From Leptotrichia sp. oral taxon 215 str. W9775 (GTDB lineage Bacteria > Fusobacteriota > Fusobacteriia > Fusobacteriales > Leptotrichiaceae): a stretch of 64,000 nt of DNA. This document shows positions 52,523 to 60,430 of this stretch, one piece after another; the stretch's first letter is position 1, and every line of letters begins with the position of its first letter. The DNA lies in assembly GCF_000469505.1 (NCBI RefSeq), contig NZ_KI272866.1:7032-71031 (forward strand), given 5' to 3'. Made by a program: the position numbers and the translations under genes. The notes beneath the pieces were generated by a model, which saw nothing but the letters and a program-made list of their open reading frames with translations, was not told where the DNA came from and ran no database searches.

Positions 52523-52608
52523 ATAGAAAAGGCAGGAACGTGATAAAATCAATAAAAATAAGTACTTACTATTGAATATTAACAAAAATTAAATATAGGA
52601 GAAATTTA

Positions 52609-53400
52609 ATGAAATTGAGAGGGAAAATTTTATTAGGAGTTTTAACAATCTGTTTATTATTCTTAATGTCTTGTGGAAATGCCGGGAATAAGCAGGAGGC
52701 CCCAAAGGAAGAAAAAATGAAAGTAAGAGTTGGGGTTGAAGCAGATTATCCACCATATACTTTTACTGATCAAAGTGGAAAAATGACAGGATATGATGTT
52801 GAAGTACTGGAAGAGATTGGAAAAAGAAAAAATTTCGATGTGGAATTTCTTGTTACACCTTGGGACGGAATGTTTTTAGGACTGGAAGCAGAAAAATTTG
52901 ATTTGCTGACAGATCTTTCAAAAAGTCCTGAAAGAGAACAGAAATATGATTTTACTGATGAATATTTAGTTTCAGGACCACAGATAATAGTAAAAAAAGG
53001 AAGAACAGATATTCAAAAAATAGATGATTTTAAAGGTAAAAAAATTATGTCAAGTGTTGGAAGTGAATATAATGAACTGCTAAAAAAATACAATAAAGAT
53101 GAACAGTTTAAAATAGTGTATTATGATGGGGATGTAACAGTTGCCTTTGATGAAATAGTTCAGGGAAGGGCAGATGCTACAATTAATGATAGACTTACTG
53201 CAGGATATTTTATAAAACAGAAGGGTGACATAATAGAATTAGTGGGAGACCCTATTGAAAGATCAACTGCACACATGATTGTCAGAAAAAATGATAATAA
53301 GTTAAAGGAAGCAATAAACGAAGGATTAAAAGAAATGAAAGCTGACGGAACTTTAGCAAAACTATCAGAAAAATGGTTTGGGGCAGATTATACAAAATAG
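52609..53400 (+). CDS. Polar amino-acid ABC transporter binding lipoprotein 1
   Basis: The 263-residue protein has a lipoprotein signal (lipobox LMSCG near residue 22) and a family-3 solute-binding domain: VGVEADYPPYTFTDQSGKMTGYDVEVLEEI, the PWDGMFLGLE region and C-terminal ADGTLAKLSEKWFG. It is about half identical by eye to the next gene, so it is a duplicated binding protein for one permease. The ligand is probably an amino acid such as cystine or a related compound, judged from the PLP-enzyme downstream. Confidence 0.88.
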   Translation: MKLRGKILLGVLTICLLFLMSCGNAGNKQEAPKEEKMKVRVGVEADYPPYTFTDQSGKMTGYDVEVLEEIGKRKNFDVEFLVTPWDGMFLGLEAEKFDLLTDLSKSPEREQKYDFTDEYLVSGPQIIVKKGRTDIQKIDDFKGKKIMSSVGSEYNELLKKYNKDEQFKIVYYDGDVTVAFDEIVQGRADATINDRLTAGYFIKQKGDIIELVGDPIERSTAHMIVRKNDNKLKEAINEGLKEMKADGTLAKLSEKWFGADYTK

Positions 53401-53573
53401 CTTCAGTTTCCAGATGTTTAAAATATGATATCAATAATATGATATAAATAAAATTTTAAGAAGGGAGATACGTAGAACTGTTTTAAAGTAAGAATTCTAT
53501 TATATTATTAAGAAGTTTATAAATATTTAATGTGATGGAATTTTTATTAACATGGTCTATGTAAAAATAACGT

Positions 53574-54386
53574 ATGAAAAAGAATTTTTTAAATGTAATT
53601 ATCCTTTTATTAATGGGATTATTTTTAGTAAGTTGTGGTGGACAGAAGCAGGATGCATCAAAGGAAAGTCCTCAGGGAGAAAATGGGAAAATAAAAGTAA
53701 AAGTTGGAACAGAAGGAACTTTTGCACCTTTCAGTTATATGGATGATAAAGATAACTTGACAGGATATGACATTGAAGTTGTAAGAGAAATTGGAAAAAG
53801 GGCAAATATTGATTTTGAATTTATTCCTACACCTTGGGATGGGATGTTCTTAGGACTGGAATCAGGAAAATTTGATATGATTGCAAACCAGGTTACAAAA
53901 AATCCTGAAAGGGAAGAAAAATATGCATTTTCTGACGATTATTTGACAACAGGGGCACAAATAATTGTAAAAAAAGGAAGAACAGATATTAAATCATTGG
54001 ATGACTTAAAAGGGAAAAAAGTGTTAATCTGTTTAGGATGTAATTATCAGAAAATGTTGACAGAATATGATACGAAAAATGAAATAAATCCAGGAAACTA
54101 TGAGGGTTCAGAAACAATAGCACTTGAGGAAATAGCAGAAGGAAAAATAGATGCAACTATACATGACAGACTTGTAGCAGCTTACTTCAATAAAAAGAAA
54201 GGTTCAGAACTGATAGAAACAGTTGGAGATGTTATGGAGAAAAAATCTGTATACTTCGTATATAGAAAAGATGCTAAATCTGAAGAAATAAAAAATAGAA
54301 TGAATAAAGCACTGGAAGAAATGAAAAAAGATGGAACTTTAGCAAAATTATCAACGCAGTGGTTCAATGAAGACTATACAAAATAG
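53574..54386 (+). CDS. Polar amino-acid ABC transporter binding lipoprotein 2
   Basis: The 270-residue lipoprotein (lipobox LVSCG near residue 21) has the family-3 binding domain with VGTEGTFAPFSYMDDKDNLTGYDIEVV and the same TPWDGMFLGLE stretch as its neighbour. It differs at ligand-side positions (for example CLGC in place of SVGS near residue 150), so the two may bind different ligands. The region before its ATG has no good ribosome site; 173 bases separate the two genes. Confidence 0.88.
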   Translation: MKKNFLNVIILLLMGLFLVSCGGQKQDASKESPQGENGKIKVKVGTEGTFAPFSYMDDKDNLTGYDIEVVREIGKRANIDFEFIPTPWDGMFLGLESGKFDMIANQVTKNPEREEKYAFSDDYLTTGAQIIVKKGRTDIKSLDDLKGKKVLICLGCNYQKMLTEYDTKNEINPGNYEGSETIALEEIAEGKIDATIHDRLVAAYFNKKKGSELIETVGDVMEKKSVYFVYRKDAKSEEIKNRMNKALEEMKKDGTLAKLSTQWFNEDYTK

Positions 54387-54461
54387 TATCCGGTATTTTG
54401 AATAAAATTTAAATATAAAATAGTCTGGAAAAAAAGTTAATGTCGAAAGGAACAGAGAAAA

Positions 54462-55166
54462 ATGCAGAATCAGCTTTTAAATTATAAATTTATGGTAAAT
54501 TCATTTGGTAAAATACTGAGTGCGTTACCAGTCACTTTGAATATTGCTATTGTAACTATGATTTTTTCTTTAATTTTAAGTTTTTTTGTAGCACTTGCCA
54601 GAATAAATAAAATAAAAGTAGTGTCAAAACTGGCAACTGTCTATGTATCATTTATAAGAGGAACTCCTCTTCTGGTACAAATTTACCTGTCATATTATGG
54701 GATACCGAAGGTTCTGAATCACATGAATGCTAGATTTGGATGGTCATTAAATGTAAATAATGTTCCAATAATTGTATTTGTTTATGTTGCATTTATTCTA
54801 AATATGTCGGCATATATGTCAGAAACTTTCAGGGCTGCAATATTATCAGTAGAAAAAGGACAGATGGAAGCTGCAATTTCAGTAGGAATGAGTAAGTGGC
54901 AAGCCATGAAAAGAATTGTTCTGCCACAGGCTTTTGTTATAGCATTGCCTAACTTTGGAAATTCATTTATAGGTCTGATAAAAGATACTTCACTTGCATT
55001 TGTAGTATCAATAGTGGAATTAATGGGTAAAGCTAAAATAGTAGGAGCACAGGGGCTTAACTTCTTTGAAGTTTACATAGTTGTAGCATTGATTTACTGG
55101 GCAGTGTGTATAATTGTGGAAAAATTACTCGCAATTTTAGAGAAAAAAATAAGGATAGGGGGATAG
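54462..55166 (+). CDS. Polar amino-acid ABC transporter permease
   Basis: The 234-residue permease has about five membrane segments and the HisM/GlnP-type signature: SFIRGTPLLVQIYLSYYG near residue 65 and the EAA loop AAISVGMSKWQAMKRIVLPQA near 140. It is followed by its ATPase five bases downstream. A single permease gene suggests a homodimer channel, as in cystine and glutamine systems. Confidence 0.92.
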   Translation: MQNQLLNYKFMVNSFGKILSALPVTLNIAIVTMIFSLILSFFVALARINKIKVVSKLATVYVSFIRGTPLLVQIYLSYYGIPKVLNHMNARFGWSLNVNNVPIIVFVYVAFILNMSAYMSETFRAAILSVEKGQMEAAISVGMSKWQAMKRIVLPQAFVIALPNFGNSFIGLIKDTSLAFVVSIVELMGKAKIVGAQGLNFFEVYIVVALIYWAVCIIVEKLLAILEKKIRIGG

Positions 55167-55170
55167 TGGC

Positions 55171-55914
55171 ATGCTTAAAGCTGAAAATATAAAACTGTCC
55201 TTTGGAGATAATGAAATATTGAAGGGAATAAACCTTGAAATAAAGGAAGGACAAGTAGTAAGTATTATTGGTCCAAGTGGTTCAGGGAAATCTACTTTTT
55301 TAAGAAGTCTAAATTTTCTGGAAACTCCCAATGACGGGGAAATCACATTTGATGGAAAAAAATTTGATGTCAAAAATATATCGAAAAAAGATATAAACGA
55401 ATTGAGAAAATATACAACAATGGTATTTCAGAACTATAATCTTTTTAAAAATAAGACAGCATTGGAAAATGTAATAGAAGGACTGTTAGTTGTAAAAAAA
55501 ATGAATAAGGAAGAAGCAGTTGGAATAGGATTGAAAATGCTGGAAAAAGTAGGACTGAAGGATAAAGCGGATTCATACCCTAATCAGCTTTCAGGAGGAC
55601 AGCAGCAGAGGGTAGGTATAGCAAGAGCCATTGCAATGAATCCAAAAGTAATACTTCTAGATGAGCCAACTTCGGCACTGGATCCTGAACTTATAGGAGA
55701 AGTACTTAAGGTTATAAAGGACATGGTTCAGGAACATATGACAATGATTATTGTTACACACGAAATGCAGTTTGCGAGGGAAATATCAGATTATATTATT
55801 TTTATGGATAATGGTGTGATAGTGGAGGAAGGAACACCGGAAAAAGTTTTTGTAAATTCTGAAAATGAGAGATTGAAAAGCTTTTTAAAAAGATATTCCG
55901 GTGTTAATGAATAA
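55171..55914 (+). CDS. Polar amino-acid ABC transporter ATPase
   Basis: The 247-residue ATPase has Walker A GPSGSGKST, Q-loop VFQNYNLF, signature LSGGQQQR, Walker B VILLDEP and the switch histidine in VTHEMQ. It matches the GlnQ/TcyC type in length. It pairs with the permease immediately upstream and the two binding lipoproteins. Import of cystine or another sulfur amino acid is inferred from the following gene. Confidence 0.93.
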   Translation: MLKAENIKLSFGDNEILKGINLEIKEGQVVSIIGPSGSGKSTFLRSLNFLETPNDGEITFDGKKFDVKNISKKDINELRKYTTMVFQNYNLFKNKTALENVIEGLLVVKKMNKEEAVGIGLKMLEKVGLKDKADSYPNQLSGGQQQRVGIARAIAMNPKVILLDEPTSALDPELIGEVLKVIKDMVQEHMTMIIVTHEMQFAREISDYIIFMDNGVIVEEGTPEKVFVNSENERLKSFLKRYSGVNE

Positions 55915-55943
55915 AATAATAACTCAAAATTAAGGAGAAAAAA

Positions 55944-57077
55944 ATGGAATTTGAAACAAGAGCCGTTCATGGTGGTGAAGAAAAAAATAAGGATAAGTTT
56001 TTTGGAAGTACGATTGATATGGCTTCAGCCTTCCCAATAAAGAAGTTTGGAGAATCTCAGGATTTCGTATATTCAAGATCAAATTCGCCAACTAAACAGG
56101 ATTTGGAAAAACTGATGGCTAATTTAGAAAATGGGAAATATGCTTATGTATTTTCTTCAGGAATGGGAGCGACAAATGCTGTTCTAACATTATTTCAGTC
56201 AGGAGATCATGTAATAGTGGGTGCTGATGTCTATGGAGGAACATATAGGATAATAAAAGAGCTGTACCCAAAATTTGGGATAGACTATACTTTTGTTGAT
56301 ACCACGGAATTAAAAAATATAGAAGATGCAGTAAAAGAAAATACGAAGGCGATTATTGTTGAAACACCTTCCAATCCTCTTATGGATGTCACTGATATAA
56401 AAGGAACTGTTGCCATAGCAAAAAAGCATGGAATAATAACTGTGGTAGACAACACTTTTCTGACACCTTATCTGCAAAAACCATTGGATTTAGGTGCTGA
56501 CATTGTAATACACAGTGCAACAAAGTTTTTATCAGGTCACCATGACATTATAGCGGGAGTAGTTGTAACTAATGATGAGGAAATAGGAGCAAAAATAAAG
56601 TTTGCAATGAGAACTGCAGGAGGAATAATGTCACCTTTTGATAGCTGGCTGTTAATAAGAAGTTTGAAAACTTTAAAAGTTAGAATGGATGCCGCTCAGA
56701 AAAATACAGAGCAGCTGGTGGAGTTTTTCCAGAATCATCCTGCTGTAAAGGAAGTTCTATATCCTACAGCTGACAACAATAAAGGGAAAAAAATTCAGGA
56801 AAGTCAAGCTAGTGGAGGTGGAGCAGTCTTTTCCTTCAGATTAAAGGATGACAGAAGAGTTGCACCTTTCTTTAATAACTTGAAGTTAGCAACATTGGCA
56901 GCAAGTTTAGGAGGAACTGAAACGCTGGTAACTCATCCTGCGACTATTACTCACGATGATATGCCTGAAAAAGAAAGGGAAGCAAGAGGTTTAACATATT
57001 CGTTAATAAGAGTCGCCCCAGGGATTGAAAATATAAAAGATCTTATAGAGGACTTTAAACAGGCATTGGAAAAGTAA
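55944..57077 (+). CDS. Cys/Met metabolism PLP-dependent enzyme
   Basis: The 377-residue enzyme is of the cystathionine gamma-synthase/lyase family. YSRSNSPTKQDLE, SSGMGATNAVL, VDNTFLTPYLQKPLDLGADIV and the PLP lysine in HSATKFLSGHHD are clear. Possible functions are cystathionine beta- or gamma-lyase or methionine gamma-lyase; sequence alone does not decide. It follows an amino-acid ABC importer, so uptake and cleavage of a sulfur or selenium amino acid is a sensible model. Confidence 0.92.
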   Translation: MEFETRAVHGGEEKNKDKFFGSTIDMASAFPIKKFGESQDFVYSRSNSPTKQDLEKLMANLENGKYAYVFSSGMGATNAVLTLFQSGDHVIVGADVYGGTYRIIKELYPKFGIDYTFVDTTELKNIEDAVKENTKAIIVETPSNPLMDVTDIKGTVAIAKKHGIITVVDNTFLTPYLQKPLDLGADIVIHSATKFLSGHHDIIAGVVVTNDEEIGAKIKFAMRTAGGIMSPFDSWLLIRSLKTLKVRMDAAQKNTEQLVEFFQNHPAVKEVLYPTADNNKGKKIQESQASGGGAVFSFRLKDDRRVAPFFNNLKLATLAASLGGTETLVTHPATITHDDMPEKEREARGLTYSLIRVAPGIENIKDLIEDFKQALEK

Positions 57078-57092
57078 ATTACACAAACATAG

Positions 57093-57122
57093 TTAAATAA
57101 TAAATTTATATATATTATTTAA
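57093..57122. promoter_or_regulatory. 30-bp palindrome upstream of the TDT gene, copy 2 of 3
   Basis: Perfect ten-base arms TTAAATAATA / TATTATTTAA flank AATTTATATA. It ends 28 bases before the ATG, the same layout as the copy before trxA. Confidence 0.65.
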
Positions 57123-57150
57123 AAAATCAAATTAAGAATGGAGAGATCAG

Positions 57151-58080
57151 ATGAAGAAATTTTTGGAAAAATACCCTCTTCCTATATCAGGATTAGCATT
57201 GGGTATAGCAACTTTGGGAAACTTACTAAATAACTATGGGGCAGGTTATAAGGTGGTATCTGGATGGATAGCACTTATAATGATGGTAATCCTGACAATT
57301 AAAATTCTTTCGAATATTGAAGGATTTAAAAAAGCTATGGAAAATCCTGTTATTTCAGGAAGTTTTGCAACATATTCAATGGCAATAATTGTTTTGTCGG
57401 CATACATTACACCTAAATCACCATTTAAGCCGGTGGCTAATATTGCGTGGTATGTAGGAATTGCAATTCACGTACTGCTTATTATATGGTTTACATTGAA
57501 ATTTGCAGTAAAGAAAAATATAGCGACTGTATTTACTACATGGTTTATCGTATATGTTGGAATAGTAACAGCTACAGTAACAGCACCAGCTTATAAAATG
57601 CCTCAAATAGGTCAGGCGGCTTTCTGGTTTGGATTTGTAACTTATATAATTTTACTGCCATTTGTTTTTTACAGAGTGGTAAAGGTTAAAAATATTCCAG
57701 AGCCTGCACAACCTACATTTGCAGTATTTGCTGCACCTGCGGCACTGTTACTTGCAGGATATATGGCTAAAACTTTCCCTGAAAAAAATCTTGCGATAGT
57801 TTATTTCTTATTATTTTTAACAATCTTATTATATGTAATGGTTTTAGTTTCATTACCTAAATTATTAAAATTACCATTTTATCCAAGTTATTCAGCATTT
57901 ACATTCCCTACTGCAATAAGTGCTCTGGGATTAAAGCTTACAACAAAATTCCTTAAGGAATCAGGAGCAAATGTGGCAATGCTTGCTAAATTAGTAAGTG
58001 TAGCAGAAATAGTTGCAACTGTAATAATAATATATGTTATGATAAGACATATTATGTTTATGCTTTCAGAAAAAAAATAG
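57151..58080 (+). CDS. TDT family transporter (TehA/SLAC1-like)
   Basis: The 309-residue protein has ten hydrophobic segments and the family start LPISGLALGIATLGNLL, with WIALIMMVILTIKIL next. TDT members export dicarboxylates, sulfite or other small anions, or act as anion channels. Here it follows a sulfur amino-acid lyase, so sulfite or a small sulfur or carboxylic anion is a candidate substrate, which is only an inference. GGAGAG precedes the ATG. Confidence 0.85.
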   Translation: MKKFLEKYPLPISGLALGIATLGNLLNNYGAGYKVVSGWIALIMMVILTIKILSNIEGFKKAMENPVISGSFATYSMAIIVLSAYITPKSPFKPVANIAWYVGIAIHVLLIIWFTLKFAVKKNIATVFTTWFIVYVGIVTATVTAPAYKMPQIGQAAFWFGFVTYIILLPFVFYRVVKVKNIPEPAQPTFAVFAAPAALLLAGYMAKTFPEKNLAIVYFLLFLTILLYVMVLVSLPKLLKLPFYPSYSAFTFPTAISALGLKLTTKFLKESGANVAMLAKLVSVAEIVATVIIIYVMIRHIMFMLSEKK

Positions 58081-58098
58081 AAAAATGAAATAAAAAGA

Positions 58099-58176
58099 GA
58101 GCTGCATCAGGTGGAAATACAAGAGTATTTTATTATAGAAGTTTCTTTTTATTGAAAAAAGTGCTTGATGTGGCTC
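58099..58176 (+). other. Intergenic hairpin after the TDT gene
   Basis: GAGCTGCATCA (58099-58109) pairs with TGATGTGGCTC (58166-58176) using two G-U pairs; a smaller hairpin CTTTTT/AAAAAG lies inside, and TAGAAGT inside the loop can pair with ACTTCTA beyond the stem. There is no T-run at the end. The remaining 220 bases before the next gene hold only the palindrome at 58344. Confidence 0.45.
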
Positions 58177-58343
58177 AGACTTCTACACTGGAGTAATATA
58201 AAAATTAGAGATTTTAGTATTAAATCCAGAAAAGAAGAATATCGAATATGAAAAAATATAACACGCTAAATTATTGCATCATAACTTGTATGTACAATAA
58301 TGAAGAAGGATAAACGAAGAGATTAGGGGCTTATATAAATGTG

Positions 58344-58373
58344 CTAAATAATAATGTTATACATATTATTTAA
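58344..58373. promoter_or_regulatory. 30-bp palindrome upstream of the second dehydrogenase-like gene, copy 3 of 3
   Basis: CTAAATAATA / TATTATTTAA flank ATGTTATACA, with one mismatch in the arms. It ends 23 bases before the ATG. Confidence 0.6.
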
Positions 58374-58396
58374 GAAAAAATATACAGGAGGAAAAA

Positions 58397-59530
58397 ATGA
58401 AAGATTATTACAGATGGGCGAAGGAATTTTCAGATAAGCATATAGCGCCTTATGCTGATGAAATAGACAGGGAAGGAAAATTCCCAAAAGAAATTTTCAA
58501 CAAAATTGCAGAGGAAGGATTCTTTAAAATTCTTGTTCCAAAAGAATTTGGTGGAGAAGGGGCAGGAATAAAAGAACATGCTCAAGTGACACAGGCATTT
58601 GCAGAAGGAACTGCAACAGCAGGACTTTGTTATACAATGAGTAATGTTGCATTGAAATTTACGTTAACTTTTGGACGTGATGAAATAAAACAGCAAGTTG
58701 TAAAGGACATAATGGAAAATAACAAATTTATGTCGCTTGCAAGAAGTGAATTTGGTACAGGAGTACATGTTTTCAACTCTCAAATGCAAGTTGAAAATCA
58801 CGAAGATTACAGCATTATGAATGGATCGAAAAGTATGATTACTTCTGCTAACCATGCTTCATATTACTTGATTTCAGTTCCGGCTGATGAAAAAAGAGGA
58901 CCTGTAAACTGGCTTGTACCTTATGGAACTGAAGGGCTTGAATTTAGCGAAAGTGACTGGAAAGGACTGGGAATGAGAGGAAACAACTCATGTCCTATGC
59001 ACATGAAAGATATGAAATTGGATAATAAGTATGCTATTTACATAGATAGACAAAAAGCTAACCAGAAATATCCTGTAAATATAGATGTTATATACTTTAT
59101 GGCAGGACTGACTGCAGTTTACACTGGATTAGGAAAAACTATATATGAAGCTGCAAAAGCTCATGCTTTAAACAGAAAATACCCTGGAGATAAGACATTG
59201 GCAAATATTGAAACTGTACTGCTTCATATATCACACCTGTTTAATAACGCATTTGTAGCGGAAAGTGCTCTTAATGCCGCAACAGAAGCTATGGCAAACG
59301 AAGAACCTGATGCATTTGAAAAAATAATGACTGCAAGGGTGACAGCTTCATTAAACTGTGTTGATTCAGCTAACCTTGGAATGAGAATAGGTGGTGGAGC
59401 TGCATATAACAGCAAAGGGCCTTTATCAAGACTGATGCGTGATGCACTTGCTGCACCTGTAATGTTCCCAAGTGTAGATGTACTGCGTAACTGGGTTGGA
59501 AAAATTATCACTGGTCAAAACTTGATGTAA
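58397..59530 (+). CDS. Acyl-CoA dehydrogenase-like flavoprotein, paralogue 2
   Basis: The 377-residue protein is a full-length paralogue of the one at 40.8 kb (shared segments FGTGVHVFNSQM-like, GLGMRGNNSCPMHMKDM, LGMRIGGGAAYNSKGPLSRLMRD). At the usual catalytic Glu position it reads PVMFPSVDVL, so, as in paralogue 1, the base is missing. Its function is therefore open; oxidation or reduction of a non-CoA substrate is possible. AGGAGG precedes the ATG and a conserved palindrome lies just before. Confidence 0.85.
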   Translation: MKDYYRWAKEFSDKHIAPYADEIDREGKFPKEIFNKIAEEGFFKILVPKEFGGEGAGIKEHAQVTQAFAEGTATAGLCYTMSNVALKFTLTFGRDEIKQQVVKDIMENNKFMSLARSEFGTGVHVFNSQMQVENHEDYSIMNGSKSMITSANHASYYLISVPADEKRGPVNWLVPYGTEGLEFSESDWKGLGMRGNNSCPMHMKDMKLDNKYAIYIDRQKANQKYPVNIDVIYFMAGLTAVYTGLGKTIYEAAKAHALNRKYPGDKTLANIETVLLHISHLFNNAFVAESALNAATEAMANEEPDAFEKIMTARVTASLNCVDSANLGMRIGGGAAYNSKGPLSRLMRDALAAPVMFPSVDVLRNWVGKIITGQNLM

Positions 59531-59553
59531 TATTGCAATAACATTTAACCATA

Positions 59554-59678
59554 AAATAAAATAGGAAGGCATGAAATACTGTTTGGGTCTATGACCTTTG
59601 AGACAGTTCTGTACTGTGTTTCAAATTTTGCATATAAGATTTGGGATGCAGTACGTTCATGTCTTTTTATTTTGTTTC
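59554..59678 (+). ncRNA. Branched structured intergenic RNA or terminator
   Basis: AAATAAAATAGGAAGGCATGAA..TACTG (59554-59581) pairs with CAGTACGTTCATGTCTTTTTATTTTGTTT (59650-59678, imperfect). Inside lie two more hairpins, GGTC TAT GACC and TTTGAGACAGT / ACTGTGTTTCAAA. The T-rich right arm could terminate transcription. No known RNA family is recognised. Confidence 0.4.
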
Positions 59679-59811
59679 TGCAGTTATTAAAAGGTTCTAT
59701 AATATATGCTGGAACATAGCACAGTGATTATGACCTGGATGAATTATTTACATGGATAGACAGTATTGTTAAATAGTGATGTAAGAAAAGGTAAAAATCT
59801 GTCCTGATACA

Positions 59812-59877
59812 TAAAAAAGCATAGCTGAAAAATAAATTGATGAAAATTAAAAAGTTTTAAAGCTATGCTTTTTTTAG
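59812..59877. terminator. Bidirectional terminator-like hairpin
   Basis: AAAAAAGCATAGCT and AGCTATGCTTTTTTT form a perfect stem around a 34-base loop. The T-run on either strand would permit termination in both directions. The bases around it (59680-60002) hold no gene. Confidence 0.7.
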
Positions 59878-60002
59878 TAAATTTTTTTATAATTTGCCTA
59901 AAAAACCTTATTTTAAAAAAAATTAATAATTCATATAAGTATCTAAAATACTGGTTTATATGACGGTTGGATAAAAAAAATAAAAAAAATTGAAAAAAAT
60001 AG

Positions 60003-60031
60003 TTGAAATAATTCGGGAAATATAGTATACT
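60003..60031 (+). promoter_or_regulatory. Promoter of the tRNA cluster
   Basis: TTGAAA and TATACT are separated by 17 bases, ending 18 bases before tRNA-Val. Confidence 0.75.
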
Positions 60032-60049
60032 AATTAAGTCATGAGAAGT

Positions 60050-60125
60050 GGTCGCATAGCTCAGTTGGGAGAGCACCTGCCTTACAAGCAGGGGGTCATT
60101 GGTTCGAGCCCAATTGTGACCACCA
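60050..60125 (+). tRNA. tRNA-Val (TAC)
   Basis: Complete 76-base cloverleaf: acceptor GGTCGCA / TGTGACC, anticodon stem CCTGC/GCAGG with loop CTTACAA, T loop TTCGAGC, discriminator A and encoded CCA. Confidence 0.96.
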
Positions 60126-60132
60126 TTGATTT

Positions 60133-60209
60133 GGAGGTGTAGCTCAGTTGGTTAGAGTGCTTGCCTGTCACGCAAGATGTCGCGAGTTCGAGTCTCGTCA
60201 CTTCCGCCA
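60133..60209 (+). tRNA. tRNA-Asp (GTC)
   Basis: 77-base cloverleaf: acceptor GGAGGTG / CACTTCC (one G-U), anticodon stem CTTGC/GCAAG with loop CTGTCAC, T loop TTCGAGT, discriminator G, encoded CCA. Confidence 0.96.
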
Positions 60210-60214
60210 TTAAT

Positions 60215-60290
60215 GCCCAGATAGCTCAGTCGGTAGAGCAAGGGACTGAAAATCCCTGTGTCCGTGGTTCGATTCCGCGTCTGGGCACCA
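60215..60290 (+). tRNA. tRNA-Phe (GAA)
   Basis: 76-base cloverleaf: acceptor GCCCAGA / TCTGGGC, anticodon stem AGGGA/TCCCT with loop CTGAAAA, T loop TTCGATT, discriminator A, encoded CCA. Confidence 0.96.
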
Positions 60291-60316
60291 CTCAATTATA
60301 AACTAATAAACGATAT

Positions 60317-60350
60317 TGCTTTATACCTTGTGGTTTAGAGCATTTTTTTT
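60317..60350 (+). terminator. Terminator of the tRNA cluster
   Basis: TGCTTTA pairs with TTAGAGCA-type bases (one G-U) and is followed by eight Ts. Confidence 0.7.
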
Positions 60351-60430
60351 ATATTTTGAAAAAAGGTATTGTAATATTGTGAAAAAAATGGCAAAAATAA
60401 TATAAGTATATTTTGTAGGGAGGTAGGAAA

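Noticed and set aside
53552..53746. Short + strand frame overlapping the second binding lipoprotein
   Set aside because: It overlaps the lipoprotein signal region in another frame and has a Lys/Trp/Arg-rich composition with no family signs.
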